In this document: positions 40,906-51,954 of the stretch, in pieces
Numbering within the stretch: position 1 is the stretch's first letter
Layout: every line of letters begins with the position of its first letter
Source: Cylindrotheca closterium
Taxonomy: Eukaryota > Bacillariophyta > Bacillariophyceae > Bacillariales > Bacillariaceae
Direction of reading: 5' to 3'
Length of the DNA stretch: 64,000 nt
Assembly: GCA_933822405.4 (NCBI GenBank)
Contig: CAKOGP040000014.1
Coordinates: forward strand, 39,302 to 103,301
Made by a program: the position numbers and the translations under genes
Notes under the pieces: generated by a model
What the model saw: the letters and a program-made list of their open reading frames with translations, nothing else
The model's database searches: none
Told to the model about the DNA's origin: nothing

Positions 40906-41799
40906 TCATACTACAAACATATTGTGTTCAAACTCTCCTCGGAGCACCGTGTCTCCATTCACCAAAGTACCGTGCCCGTGCATTTGGCCGTCCATCATAT
41001 CACCCATGTACATGTCACCATTGTCAAACTTGATGATTCCGGCACCATATGGTAGGCGGGGTACTGTCTGTGAGAGAGCTCCGGAATAGCTACCTTTTTG
41101 GATCTGGCCATTCATTTTGATTTCAATCTCCATGTTCTGAGCTCGATCAGGTTTTAGATCTCCTGCATCAGTGGTCGGTCGACTCTTCCGTTTACCGTGA
41201 GAAGCAATATCCGCAGATTTGGAAGATATCTGGCTTGCGGCCACCTTGTTTCTCGTTTTCCTGGATGACTTGCTGCCCTTGGATGAAGATTTGCTCTTTT
41301 CCTTTGTCCTACTACTGGTCCTGCTCTGCCTACTGTGAGTATGATGATGTTTATCGGCAATCTGTCTTAAAAGCGAGATTTCTTGCGGTAGCGTAAGCCC
41401 AGATATCAGTGAGCAATTATCTGATTCGTCATCGTCAGAGTCGTAATCTTTGTTGGTAATGACGATAGAATCCGGAACCCAATCCAAGTTCTTTCCTTTG
41501 CGCGGAATTTGTTTCACCTGATCTTCCAATTTCGGAAGATCTAAATCATCTAATTCCTTGTCTAATGCCTCTCTCAACCTTTCTTGCTGCCTTTTCTCTT
41601 TCAACTGTGCCGCCTGAGGCTGCCTTGATTCTGTTGCAGCCAGTTTCTCTCGTTTCTCTTCGTTGCTGGAGGTACTTGCTAATGTTTCAGCATCACTATT
41701 TTTCTTTAGAACAACTTCTATTCTAGGCTTTTCAGACTGGATTTGATCCAATCGAACGGAGGCATTGGATTGCCGACTGATCTGTTGGGTAGATGCCAT
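40906..41799 (-). CDS. Charged protein with C-terminal MORN motifs (297 aa)
   Basis: A single exon, ATG 41799. Residues 1-90 are polar and partly helical (KREKLAATESRQPQAAQLKE). An acidic patch DSDDDESDN (about 125) follows, then a Lys/Ser/Arg-rich disordered stretch (about 155-215). The C-terminal 70 residues hold one to two MORN units: KGSYSGAL...LPYGAGIIKFDNGD and MYMGDMMDGQMHGHGTLVNGD. So few MORN units suggest a membrane- or kinase-targeting tail rather than a scaffold. No enzyme domain is seen. It lies on the same strand as the phosphodiesterase upstream, separated by about 450 bases. Function unknown. Confidence 0.7.
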   Translation of the reverse strand: MASTQQISRQSNASVRLDQIQSEKPRIEVVLKKNSDAETLASTSSNEEKREKLAATESRQPQAAQLKEKRQQERLREALDKELDDLDLPKLEDQVKQIPRKGKNLDWVPDSIVITNKDYDSDDDESDNCSLISGLTLPQEISLLRQIADKHHHTHSRQSRTSSRTKEKSKSSSKGSKSSRKTRNKVAASQISSKSADIASHGKRKSRPTTDAGDLKPDRAQNMEIEIKMNGQIQKGSYSGALSQTVPRLPYGAGIIKFDNGDMYMGDMMDGQMHGHGTLVNGDTVLRGEFEHNMFVV

Positions 41800-42248
41800 C
41801 CCTTCTTATCCTTTCCTGAGGCTTGGTTCTTCGGTTAATTTTGAATTGGAAACCGGCGAAAGGATCTCATGGCCATGGGCGGCGGCAGGTTGAGGTGCAT
41901 CAAAAATACGGGAAGTTGGCTTCTTCGGGCGCGTGCGAGGAGGATTCGGGACCCTTCAACGGAAATGACTCATCACCCCTTCGCAAGACGAAAACGTCTC
42001 TCCATTGAAAAGCTACAGAAATCTTGCAACGCAACGATAGAAGTGATGATGAGACTCGAAACACACATACAAAAAGATACCCGGCAATGGAGTGAGGAAT
42101 GAATCATTGGTTGAATGATCAATGATCACCCAGAGCATTACTCAACAGCCAAACTAACTACTGTAGTAGCACAAAACAGAAAGATACACCCCGTCAACTC
42201 CCCTCTTAAAAGTCTTATGCCATGATGTTCATTAATTCCCAATCCAAG
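41800..42248. other. Spacer between MORN protein 2 and the phosphodiesterase
   Basis: It contains the promoter of the MORN gene and the 3' flank of the phosphodiesterase. Short plus-strand open frames near 41820-42100 look like chance frames. Confidence 0.4.
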
Positions 42249-44573
42249 CTAGCACTCGTATTCCATTTCCGAGTCATATTCGATTTCATCATCATTAACA
42301 GCATTATCACCATTATCATCATTGGACCAGTTTGATGATGAATTCTCCCCGCCGTTTTCGTTCGACCTTTCCGAAATAGCTTCATCGGCAAAGGACATGC
42401 TTCCAAAAGATAGCTCGCTAGGATCTTTTGTCAGATTGGGATCCTCCACCTCCTCGTCCTCCTCTTCATCTTCTTCCAACACTTCTTGCAATTCATCACT
42501 ATTCAGGCGTTCTCGATTCAATTCTTCGCCTGACGCTAGTAGTTCCTCACCATTTTCTTCAAGCCTCAGCTCTTCACTTGGTTCTTCCTGCACATCCTCG
42601 TCAAAGTCCAGAGACGAAAGGGAATCCATGCTCAGACGGTCTTTGGTGGCCATGGATGCAGTTTCGTCATCGGCTGGTACACCATCGTTCTTCTGGAAGT
42701 CATCATGCAGTTGCTCCATACCATCAACCACCTTTTGTGGGATCTGAGAGTTCCAAAAAGCAAGATTTGAAACCAAAATTGGAATAATCTTGCTTCCGAT
42801 CGATGGCATAACCCCAACCAGCAGTTCAAAAGTCGGTTTGATGATAAATTCAATGAATCCCTTCTGACTTTCTGGCCGGCTGACAGTGTCGCGATTACAA
42901 AGTGGACTGACGGGCAAACCCATTTCCTTTTCCTTGTCTCCTTGCCGGAAGAATTCTTCCAGGCATCGGTCAGCCCAATTGACGGCAATGTCCTTTGGCT
43001 TGGCGCCATTCGAAATGTCAGCCGCATGCATCAGGTATTTCACAACCTCAATAGTCGTTTCCTCACTAGCAGATCCATTCATTTCCGAAATTCGTCTCTT
43101 GATATCGTTGACGGCTTGAAAGTGTTTGCTCATATCTGTTCCCAGAACATTTCCAATCATAAGCTTTCGACAACTGACCACCTCTTCAGGAGTCATGCCA
43201 TCAAAGATGTCGATAGAACTCTTCTTCTTGCCCCCCAGCAACTTTCGAAAGGCCAACGCCAGATGCATATTCTCCAAGCAACTTTGGTCATTGTAGCACA
43301 GTGCAATCTCAGATTGGGAAGACTGCTGAAAGAAATTGTTAAATCCCGGATGACCAACATCGTGAATGACTGCACTGAGAAGTGATGCGAATAGCTGCAT
43401 GGGAGACGGTTGGAATTTCTGGATCCCACCCATTTCTTGGAGCAAACTGTGCAGTGTTTGCAGAACATCGGCCGCGTGAATGTTATTGTGATATGGATTC
43501 TCGTGAAAGTAGTCCTTTTCAATGGACCGAAGAAAGTTTGTCATTTTCTTTTGATCAATGTGAAATTGGTCAATGAATCGGTACCCTTCCATTAGATCAA
43601 AAGGGACCGGTCGACGTTGCGTTCGCTCCAGTAAAACCTCTTCCATGACATGTTGCGAGTAAGGACTCGACAAAATGGCCCATCCCACAAACAAGAGTGG
43701 ATTACCATCAGTCAGATTGTCAATTTCAAACATATCAAAGTCCCATTTGCACAAGTTATCCCATGTCAGCAATTCTGCTAGTCTAACTTTTCGTTTGATG
43801 TCAGTAATCGCGTACCACTCTTTGGGTGCGTGAGATTGAACCTTGGCCAAGAGAGAGGAGGCTCGCCGACTGGCCAGTTTCTTGAGCCTTAGATTGGACC
43901 TGCCTCCTTGTTGAATCACGCTACTACTGACCCTTCTACTACTCATGAGGCGTAGTTGCTTTCGTGATTGGCGTGGCGAAGGTAGCGGAATAGCACCAAA
44001 GGCAAAGAGAACGTTGACCCCCGTCTCTGGCTTTTTTCCATACTTGAACATGGATGATGTTGGCTGTATCAAATCAAGTTCGATACTGCCCTGGGGGGAA
44101 CCCCGTGGCGCCTCATGTTCCTCCGAGCTAGTGCTGCCTTCACTGTCAGAGAAGATACCATCAAAGCTATCGCTCATAAACGCTCGATGCGTCTTCTTAA
44201 CCTCCTTCGGTAGTAGTGGTGCACTTTTCTTCCCCTGATCTTCAACTGTTTCCAGTGAATTTCTTAATGTGACCAGTGATTGAATTTGTGATGGCTGCAA
44301 TGTGGGACGCTTTGCGGTTTGTTCCGATGCCAAGATGCAATCCAACACCGCAATCCCGTCATTCATGGACTTTCGTCTCGTGGACTTGCTCATGGCTTTG
44401 AACTCAGCCATTGAAGACTTTAGTTTCATAGCTGGCATGGATATCCGAGAATATCCTGAGGCCTTTTTGGTCAGCAGAGTCCTTTTATCTGGCGACAGGC
44501 TTTCTTCGACATCCAGCCTCGCATGATCGCTGAAGTTCAGCGCGCCCTTTGCTTTCTGTCTCATCGTCGTCAT
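42249..44573 (-). CDS. Class I cyclic-nucleotide phosphodiesterase (774 aa)
   Basis: A single exon, ATG 44573 (a second ATG three codons on is also possible). The catalytic HD domain covers about residues 300-600. Metal ligands are visible in order: YHNNIHAADV (361-370), IHDVGHPG (403-410) and the late Asp of HAADISNG (517-522). The purine-clamping Gln is Gln570 in RPESQKGFI. The enzyme would hydrolyse cAMP and/or cGMP, and specificity cannot be read from sequence alone. The N-terminal 250 residues are Ser/Arg-rich with sites like RRKS and RRVS that fit basophilic kinases. The C-terminal 150 residues are extremely Glu/Asp/Ser-rich. There is no transmembrane segment or GAF domain, so a soluble enzyme is expected. 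Several diatom PDEs are fused to cyclases; this one is not. Confidence 0.93.
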   Translation of the reverse strand: MTTMRQKAKGALNFSDHARLDVEESLSPDKRTLLTKKASGYSRISMPAMKLKSSMAEFKAMSKSTRRKSMNDGIAVLDCILASEQTAKRPTLQPSQIQSLVTLRNSLETVEDQGKKSAPLLPKEVKKTHRAFMSDSFDGIFSDSEGSTSSEEHEAPRGSPQGSIELDLIQPTSSMFKYGKKPETGVNVLFAFGAIPLPSPRQSRKQLRLMSSRRVSSSVIQQGGRSNLRLKKLASRRASSLLAKVQSHAPKEWYAITDIKRKVRLAELLTWDNLCKWDFDMFEIDNLTDGNPLLFVGWAILSSPYSQHVMEEVLLERTQRRPVPFDLMEGYRFIDQFHIDQKKMTNFLRSIEKDYFHENPYHNNIHAADVLQTLHSLLQEMGGIQKFQPSPMQLFASLLSAVIHDVGHPGFNNFFQQSSQSEIALCYNDQSCLENMHLALAFRKLLGGKKKSSIDIFDGMTPEEVVSCRKLMIGNVLGTDMSKHFQAVNDIKRRISEMNGSASEETTIEVVKYLMHAADISNGAKPKDIAVNWADRCLEEFFRQGDKEKEMGLPVSPLCNRDTVSRPESQKGFIEFIIKPTFELLVGVMPSIGSKIIPILVSNLAFWNSQIPQKVVDGMEQLHDDFQKNDGVPADDETASMATKDRLSMDSLSSLDFDEDVQEEPSEELRLEENGEELLASGEELNRERLNSDELQEVLEEDEEEDEEVEDPNLTKDPSELSFGSMSFADEAISERSNENGGENSSSNWSNDDNGDNAVNDDEIEYDSEMEYEC

Positions 44574-45181
44574 CAGCGATCAATCAATCAATCAATTCAG
44601 ATGGTAATTGATGAATATAGTGATGCTGTTTCGAAGCTTCAATTTGTTTCCCTCTCTCTAATTTCGATTCACCAAGAAGCGGTATCCTGATCCATTCAAC
44701 CATGTACTAGCCTACGCTGAAGTTGAAGTTGTATATGTTGCAATGGAATATCGTTAGAGTTGTCGTCAATATATTGGATGGAGCTGCTTCACAGAGATGC
44801 CAGTTGCGGTTTTCATACCCTGTGTATTTTTTGCGTAGACATCGTAGATATCAATGCCAGACCTTCTTTCGCGATTCCGCGATCATTTTTGGCCAATCAT
44901 CAGACAAGAGAAGGGTTTGTCGAATATTGACATACATAGCATAAGTGATCAAGAACACCCGCACGCGTAGGCGTAATTCCTCTCTACTGCTTGGATTCAT
45001 TCGATTCCCAATTGCGGGCTTCGCCTGCCGAACAGCGGGCACGTACAAAGGGAGAACCACATGTGCTGGAATAATAAGCGCAGCTACTAGAGGTCATTGT
45101 AACAAAAAAATAAACACAAGATACAAATCTCATCTCCAACAGGAGCAGGAGTTTTGGTTGCTTGAAACTACCACCACCACC
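44574..45181. other. Divergent promoter region of the phosphodiesterase and CRAL-TRIO genes
   Basis: About 600 bases. An open frame continues upstream of the CRAL-TRIO ATG but has no ATG start. (ATCA/TCAA)n-like sequence lies at about 44578-44595. Confidence 0.45.
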
Positions 45182-46571
45182 ATGGGAAATGCATGCTTTT
45201 CTCACTGCCAACGGCCTCACCAGCATGCGGGGACCACCAAGGAACAAGGTGCATTTGTATCGATTGGAAGCAGCAGCACTACTGCCAGTGAAACAGGAGA
45301 AAGTTACAATAATATCAGAGACGGGTTGTCAGCAGATGATGCCGCTTACCACGATGAAGATTTGTTCTACGACAGTGACGCCTATGTGTGGTTTGATGCT
45401 TTTGAAAACTTTCCTGACGAGGGAGAGGCATCCTTTTCCTTGTCAATTCCTGCCCTCAAAATGGTTCGAACAAGACTCAAGGATTCCTTTCCCAACGATC
45501 GTAACTTTCTGAATGATGACTATATTCGATCCATGGCATGTCAAGCATATGCCAAGGATAGAAACCCAAGACGGGCTATTGAGGTAGGTTTATACATACC
45601 TTAGACAATGAGTAATGAGGAATGAGGCGGCGGGTGGGTCTGCCTGCTGTCACAAGTCAATGATCCTAACATTGTTTTACCCCCGCCCTTCTACTTGACT
45701 AAAGACCACCATTGAAGTTTTGTCCAACATTATGGAATGGCGTGACGTCCAAAACGTTTCCGAATTGCCGCATTTGGTGTCCATGGCGGCCGCGTCGCAA
45801 GCCCAACTGCAGCGTTGGAAAGTCAGTCAAAGTCAATTGAAGCGTGCTCAAAATCTGGTGAAATTTTTGAATACTGGCAGTGTCTATTGGCATGGGATGA
45901 CCAAGGATGGTCGACCAATACTCTGGGTGCGGGCCCACCGTTTTTTGTTGCCAGCAGCGAAGATATTACTACTAGTACAGGAGGACGAGAACCTTGTGGA
46001 TGAGGCTCAAAGGATGGCGTTGCTACTGCTGGCGGACTTGGGCATTCAACATGGTATGCCGGATGGTATTTCGAACGTTTGTGTCATTTGTCATGCCGAG
46101 TCGTTGTCCGCTCCTACTCCCAATGATGCCAATAAGTTTGCTGCTGCTGCTGCTGCTGCTGCTACTGCTAGTAGGAGTGGACCCATACTAGAATTGTTGA
46201 CCAAGGGATATCCCAACCGAATCCATCAAGTATGGATTACCACTCCTGTATCGAGTACTAGTACAATGGACGAATGGATTCAAATGCAATCTCCCTTGTT
46301 GCCCGATGAATTGGCCGAAAGCCTTATCATTTGCGATGATGATGATGATGATGAAGAGGAAGAATGCCAAGAACGATTGGCCGAAGAAGTACTGCTCAAT
46401 GGATGGGAAGATTTGCCTGCCTTTTTGGGTGGCCCCAATCAAGATCATGATCATTTTTATCCTGACTCATCGAGTCGGGAGGGGTCTTTTTTGGAGTTTG
46501 ATTTCTATGGCATGAAGGAGCGACTGATGGAGCAACGAATGGAATACGAAGAGCGAATGCGGCGAGAATGA
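45182..46571 (+). CDS. CRAL-TRIO lipid-binding protein with myristoyl/palmitoyl signal, two exons (422 aa)
   Basis: Exons are 45182-45583 and 45705-46571, joined GAG|GTAGGT...AAAG|ACC in frame (RRAIE|TTIEVLSN). The ATG at 45182 gives MGNACFS: Gly2 plus a small residue at position 6 fits N-myristoylation, and Cys5 could be palmitoylated, so membrane anchoring is likely. Residues 1-130 are acidic/Ser-rich and end in a short helical region. A CRAL-TRIO N-lobe-like helix follows (about 145-180). The lipid-binding domain runs about 190-360: VYWHGMTKDGRPILWVRAH, then ILELLTKGYPNRIHQVWITT. Such domains bind phosphoinositides or other lipids and shuttle them between membranes. An alanine run (nine Ala-rich codons) interrupts the domain. 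Confidence 0.82.
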
Positions 46572-47250
46572 TGATATTTTTTATGGAATGTCGTTGGAGG
46601 TTTGAAATTGATGCCGTATTTGAATTTTACTTTACGGCAAAGCATGATTGGGTTTGTTGGTGATGCCAATGTGAAGACAATGAATTGATTGTTATCGGTC
46701 GGCGTACCATCTCTGCTCCAAGGCGATGGATGGTTGATTGATATACTCGTACTTCCAAAACATCAAACCGCCCACGGCTCGACATTGTTCGGGTCAATGC
46801 GGCAGAGTATTACGATTTGGTCATGGTACCTATCTTGAAGCGTCAACTTTCTCTTTGCCGCCATAACATCGCGAGCCGATGATTTGGAGTAGCAACATTG
46901 ATGACTATAACTAACCCCCCTGGCATGTCTCATCACCACAGCTCTTCCTACATAAACGCAACAATATATACACATATAATTCCAATAAGATAATACAACA
47001 CTATGCATTATACTATGCGAATTTCTTTTTCTTTTACTCGTTCCCCCGGTGTTGCAAGATGTGGATGGCTTGGTTTGGTTCGACCACAGTGATACCGGCA
47101 GGAAGTAAGTATACTATACGATACTATACTACCCGTCACATATCAGTCCAGTGATACGATAGTCGCACCATCCTCATCATTACAACGACAAATCATGACA
47201 TCATCCCTATCTCATCTCATAAGCTTTTCTGCAAGGACAAGCAGAAACGC
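46572..47250. other. Intergenic region 3' of the CRAL-TRIO and HMG1 genes
   Basis: Convergent 3' flanks of two genes. No gene or recognisable repeat is seen. Confidence 0.4.
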
Positions 47251-47913
47251 TTAATCCTTGACGACAGCAGGGGCAGTCTTGTACGACTCCTTTTCCTTAT
47301 CGGTAAGAGCACGCCACATTTCACCCAACTTCTTTCCGATTCCACCAAAGGTAAGATCGGGATTCTCTTCCTTGACACCGGCACGCTTTTCTTGGCTGAA
47401 CTTCATGAAACCGGAGAGGGGTCTCTTCTTCTTGGGGGCTCCTCCCTTCTTGGCAGCAGCCTGGTGAGAGTGAAAGAAAGAGGTTGGGTTAATAATGCAG
47501 TACAATAGAATACAGTAGAATAGAATACACTTGTTGAGGAAAGATTGCATGGAGCAGAGGTTCGTTCCACGACACACAAAACACACACAGAACACAAAAG
47601 GGCAATTCCATCGCATCTTGGAGGCAGCACTGTAGAGCCAAGCTTGATGCAGCCTGGCCCACACCGCCATTCAGCAAGTGGTTGTACGAGTCATTGCCCT
47701 TCATATTGCCCAATCTTCAGTCATTGACCACCAGCAAAAGCCTCCGCAGTCCCACATTTGACAAGATTCAATGGGCGGAAGGCAGTTTCTGCAGTTCAGT
47801 GTGACACAACAAATGGCGTTCCAATGCGCAATGCCACATAGAAACCACACACGCGTTTCCAGCAACAATTTGCTTACCTTGGGCTTGAATTCTCCGTCCT
47901 TCTTCTTGGCCAT
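47251..47913 (-). CDS. Small HMG-box protein 1, two exons (81 aa)
   Basis: Exon 1 is 47913-47878 (MAKKKDGEFKPK), exon 2 is 47460-47251; intron 417 bases (GTAAGC...CACCAG). The product is almost only one HMG box: KRPLSGFMKFSQEKRAGV...KKLGEMWRALTDKEKESYK, preceded by a Lys-rich lead. It resembles yeast NHP6-type and plant HMGB proteins that bend DNA without strong sequence preference and assist chromatin remodelling. It has the shortest lead and tail of the three HMG genes in this cluster, and its exon 1 differs from the MAPKT start of the other two. Confidence 0.88.
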
Positions 47914-49726
47914 CTTGTCTTTAGTGTCTCACTTTCAGTTCAAACTGGAAATAATAAGCTCAAGTGCAAGGCAACTTTTTTTTGCATCGGTCGCGATTTT
48001 GGATTCTCAATTTGGCTCGCAACTCCACTAGTGACACTAGTCTACGGCGGCTGCGGTACATTCTCTACACAACTCAGTGCCAAAGTGGTGCGATATTTTT
48101 AGTTTGCATTTTTGCATGGCTTCATGTAGAATCACTACTAAGGCCCAACGGCCTCGCTCGTGAACTTTTTGGCTCGGAATCCTCTAGTGGCACCGTAGTC
48201 TACGAACTATTTGGTACAATTTCTACACAAACCATTGTTTCTCCGGCAGATGGCCACTAACAGTACTGTGGCGCGCAGACACACCAGAGGCGAAGAATCT
48301 GATCAAGAGAAGGATTTCAAAACACCCACGACAAAGAGAAGCGAACTACACAAGTTGACACGCACGGTCTGCACGACCATCATGGTATGATCGGTGGAAA
48401 TAATATAAAATCGACAATGACAGTACCTACCTATATAGTTTCACGCACAAAATACATCATCACATCTTTGGCATCAATACAAATTCGTTCCAATATACAC
48501 CGAATCTTTACCAACTAAGCTCACCAAGGGTCAGGTCCAGAAAGACTGCAATCGACAAGATGAAAGAAGCTCCCGCTCTTACGATATAATGTGTTGGAGG
48601 AGAGACATGCAGTATCATGGTAATAAATTTCCGTCCATTCCAGATTCGCTACAGTACCAGCCATGGGATCAAAAGAGGACAACGACCCGGTATACGGGAT
48701 CGACATACTCTCCGCATAACTTGGTACAGCACTATCTTATCCTCTGATGACACGACGCCAATAAACCCTTTTTTGGTGGGGGTGACAACAAAAATAACAC
48801 GAAACGGGATCTACCGTACGATATCATCGACAATAAGAACCCAACTATAGCTACGAAGCGCTGACGGAGAGCCCAAGTCCAAGTCTTGGTCATCTCCAAA
48901 TCAGTATTCTCTGACACGAAGAAAGGGACAACACATGCGGTCGGATTGATTCCTAGACTTTCGGCGGGCCGCAGTTCCGATAATAATTTTCGCTGGGAGA
49001 ATGAATCATGTATGTAATAAGGACTTTCACGCTCGAGGAGTCATATCGGATTCCAAAGAAAGCCGCGTGGTTTTTTTTCTTCTTGGACCAATACTCGAAT
49101 GGACCTGTCTTCTCGCGACTTTTTTCTTTCCGAGGCGCCGCTTCCAACATTTTAATACTGCGAACAAGGCAGCAGAGTCCCAACTACGAGTCTGCCCAAA
49201 CAGATCGCACGACGTGATTATTCATTCAAGCCAACATGAATGAATACTGAGGACAGTTGCTTCAAGGCTCTCAGCACTCTGCATAGTCTGTCTTCACAGT
49301 TCAAAGCACAATACTTTGATTGGTTCAAGCATGAAGACTCTCAGTAGTACTTTTGATATGGGTTTCGAATGTATGGATGTATATGCTCCCATGGACTCGA
49401 CTATTACGTGTGATGTGTGATCACTTTGTACCTACCGGTACCGTATATATGGTAGCAGGATCAATATAAAAGACCTTGCGTGGGCCGTCGACCGTTTATT
49501 CCATAGGTAGAAGGGATGAAGCGGCGATATTGGGGTTGTATACTTACAGTAAATAGGCGAATAGGACATCACTCGTTTGTAGTCTATAATACAGTAGTTG
49601 CAAATTCTGAAAAGAATAGCAATAGTAGTCCTAATAGTCATAGTAATAGACGTTTACAGGCACAGAGTAGTACAAAGAAACTATTTACAAAGAACAGACA
49701 CGCCCATCCCCTTGGACACTACTCGA
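47914..49726. other. Region between HMG1 and HMG2
   Basis: About 1.8 kb without a credible gene. 48000-48240 contains an imperfect internal duplication (CTCGCAACTCCACTAGTG...AGTCTACG and CTCGGAATCCTCTAGTGGCA...). A TACCGGTA lies at 49433-49440. Confidence 0.4.
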
Positions 49727-50397
49727 CTACGCCGCAAGAATGGCAGGGGCAGTTGCTACAACAGCTGGCGCTAATTTCTTGACTGCAGCAGTCTTGGCGG
49801 GCTTGTAGGCTGCCATTTCTTCTTTAGAAAGAGCTCGCCACATGTCTCCCAACCTCTTTCCAATTTGGCCAGCAGAATCACTTGGATTCTCGCCCTTGAC
49901 CTTCTCAAAATGTTCTTGGCGGAACTTCATAAATCCGGAAAGTGGCTTCTTGGGGGCAGCTCCTGATTTGGCGACTTTCTTAACAACAGCTACCTTTGCT
50001 GGCTTGACCTTTTTCGATTCAACAGTCTTGGCCTTCTTTGGTTCAGCTGTCTTGACCTTCTTTGGTTCAACAGGCTTCTTCTTCTTGGCAGCGGTAGACT
50101 TCTTGGCAACTGCAGGCTTCTTCTTTTCAACTGTCTTCTTGTTCTTGGCCTCTTGGGCAGTCTGGAGTTGCAACAAGTTAAAAGAAATGTGTGAGAATCA
50201 CTTCATTAGGAGGGATTGATATTTCCACAATGGTATATGCATTTGAGCAGATGATGCAACAACTATTTGAGCACACATCACAAGCATCACTTTGGCCAGG
50301 GAAAAAATCCATACGTTGGTGAAGCGACACTACTTCTACTCAGAGTGCAAAGATGATTGCTTACTTTTGATTTCTTTTCCTCTGTCTTTGGTGCCAT
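49727..50397 (-). CDS. HMG-box protein 2 with Lys/Ala/Pro-rich lead, two exons (155 aa)
   Basis: Exon 1 is 50397-50365 (MAPKTEEKKSK), exon 2 is 50161-49727 (TAQEAKNKKTVEKKK...). The lead has four to five PKK(V/A)KT-type repeats resembling histone H1 tails, then one HMG box: KKPLSGFMKFRQEHFEKV...KRLGDMWRALSKEEMAAYK, then an Ala-rich tail. It probably acts as an architectural chromatin protein. It shares intron position, promoter sequence and exon 1 with HMG3, so the two are a tandem duplicate pair. Confidence 0.9.
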
Positions 50398-51477
50398 GCT
50401 TTCTCGTTATTTCACTGATTGATTACAAATGAAAATTATGAAGGATGTGTGTGAGGGCAAAAAAACAAGTTTCTGCACTGTGGGTGGTCGATCTCAAGAT
50501 ACTGTTGTGTAGGATTCGTACCAAAGGGTCGTAGACGAAGGTCAAAGGATTCTCATCATACACCGATTTGAAAATCTATATCCCGTAGGATTACTACATG
50601 TTTCTACACTGACGCTCTGCAGCAACGTCGTGTCAGACTCGCACAAACACGACTGACACCAGTAGAAGATGAGAGACGGAAACCAAAATGCCGTGGAAAA
50701 GAAAGGCAAACTACAACGAATGCCTAGTGTCACGCTTTTGTCCGTGGTGACGGAAATAAATTTATGTGGTGACAAAAGAAATAAGTCGCTTTTCTTTCAC
50801 GCAAAATTGAGAATGTACCATATTTTTGATGTGAGAACTGACGTGATCAAATTCGTGATGTCGCATCAAAAGATCGTATTTAGAGAAGGGCGTTGTTCTA
50901 GCATTTTCGGGCTCTCACTAAGTGTACTCAACAAGGATAAGCAGCAATACAACTGTAATAGACTGGTACCCGCATATCCCCAACGCTGAGCATTTCAATC
51001 ACAAGAAATATGGTGACATCGCTCCTGTACATGTTCAGCTCTTCATTCAAGTGGGAAAGTTGTGCATCGGTTCATTCGCAACTGCGATGAAGTCGACATG
51101 GGATTCTAATATATTTTGCATCCAAGCCGGATCGAGCTACATTAATTGAGCTGCCGCCGTCAAGTCGTAAGTCAATAATTCGGTGTGTTCTTTGTGATCG
51201 GTTTCTAGCACAAGGAGGGCGCATAGGTAGGTATCCTTCTGCCCACGTCTTTGATGTGCTGAGAAACACAACAAAAATTTCTCTTTTCATCTCCTTGTTC
51301 CATTGCCCAATAGTAGTAGTGTAATGTTCAAAATAGCGAGGAATCCACGGTTCTCGAATCAGGCTACCAATAGAAATAAAAAGTTTCTGCAATAATACAA
51401 GACTCTAGTTGTCACACTGTTTTCGATTCATCTCTCAGACAAAGAGAGATACACGCCCACCCCTCGGAAACATTCGA
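50398..51477. other. HMG2 promoter and HMG3 3' flank
   Basis: 50398-50700 is homologous to 51955-52290, the promoter of HMG3, including GTGTCAGACTCGCACAAACACGA-like and ATGAGAGACGGAAACCAAAA-like segments. The rest shows no gene. Confidence 0.55.
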
Positions 51478-51954
51478 CTAAGCGGCAGGGGTGACAGGGG
51501 TGGCAACCACGGATTCGATGGCCTTGTCTGTCAAACCTTTGGCGGGCTTGTATGCTGCCTTTTCCTTATCAGGAAGAGCGCGCCACATTTCACCCAACAT
51601 CTTTCCAATCGCTCCAAATGTAAGCTCAGGATTCGCCTCCTTGACCGTGGCACGATGTTCTTGGCTGAACTTCATGAATCCGGAAAGAGGTTTCTTGGGG
51701 GCAGCTGGGTCGACTACCTTCTTCGTTTTCTTCATGGTTGGAGCCGGCTTCTTCGCAACGGCGGGCTTCTTGGCAACTGCAGCTTTCGTCTTCTTAAAGT
51801 TGGCAGTCTTTTTCACCTTGGCCTCTTGGGCGGTCTGTTGCACCAAGTTGAAAAGGAAAACAGTGAGAGCCGGATCCTTTCGTGGGATTAGTGCTTGGCA
51901 GATACAAAGATCGCTTCTTACCTTCGACTTCTTATTCCCTGTTTTTGGTGCCAT
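51478..51954 (-). CDS. HMG-box protein 3, two exons (129 aa spliced)
   Basis: Exon 1 is 51954-51922 (MAPKTGNKKSK), exon 2 is 51834-51478 (TAQEAKVKKTANFK...). The 87-base intron (GTAAGA...CAACAG) has no stop and is a multiple of three, so unspliced RNA would still encode an HMG protein with 29 extra residues. I prefer splicing because HMG2 has the same junction (KKSK|TAQEAK) with an intron containing stops. The lead is Lys/Ala-rich with the repeat AKKPA. The box is KKPLSGFMKFSQEHRATV...KMLGEMWRALPDKEKAAYK. The role is probably the same as that of its neighbours. Confidence 0.9.
   Translation of the reverse strand: MAPKTGNKKSKVRSDLCICQALIPRKDPALTVFLFNLVQQTAQEAKVKKTANFKKTKAAVAKKPAVAKKPAPTMKKTKKVVDPAAPKKPLSGFMKFSQEHRATVKEANPELTFGAIGKMLGEMWRALPDKEKAAYKPAKGLTDKAIESVVATPVTPAA

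Noticed and set aside
41823..42102. Plus-strand frames upstream of MORN protein 2
   Set aside because: They overlap its promoter, are short and Arg-rich, and show no motif.
49001..49243. Overlapping 70-80 codon frames rich in Phe and aromatic residues
   Set aside because: Both strands are equally open over a T-rich tract, and no start context or homology is visible.
51835..51921. HMG3 as an intronless 158-residue protein
   Set aside because: HMG2 has an intron at exactly this junction, and the GT-AG borders give an identical KKSK|TAQEAK join. Retention is kept only as a possible isoform.
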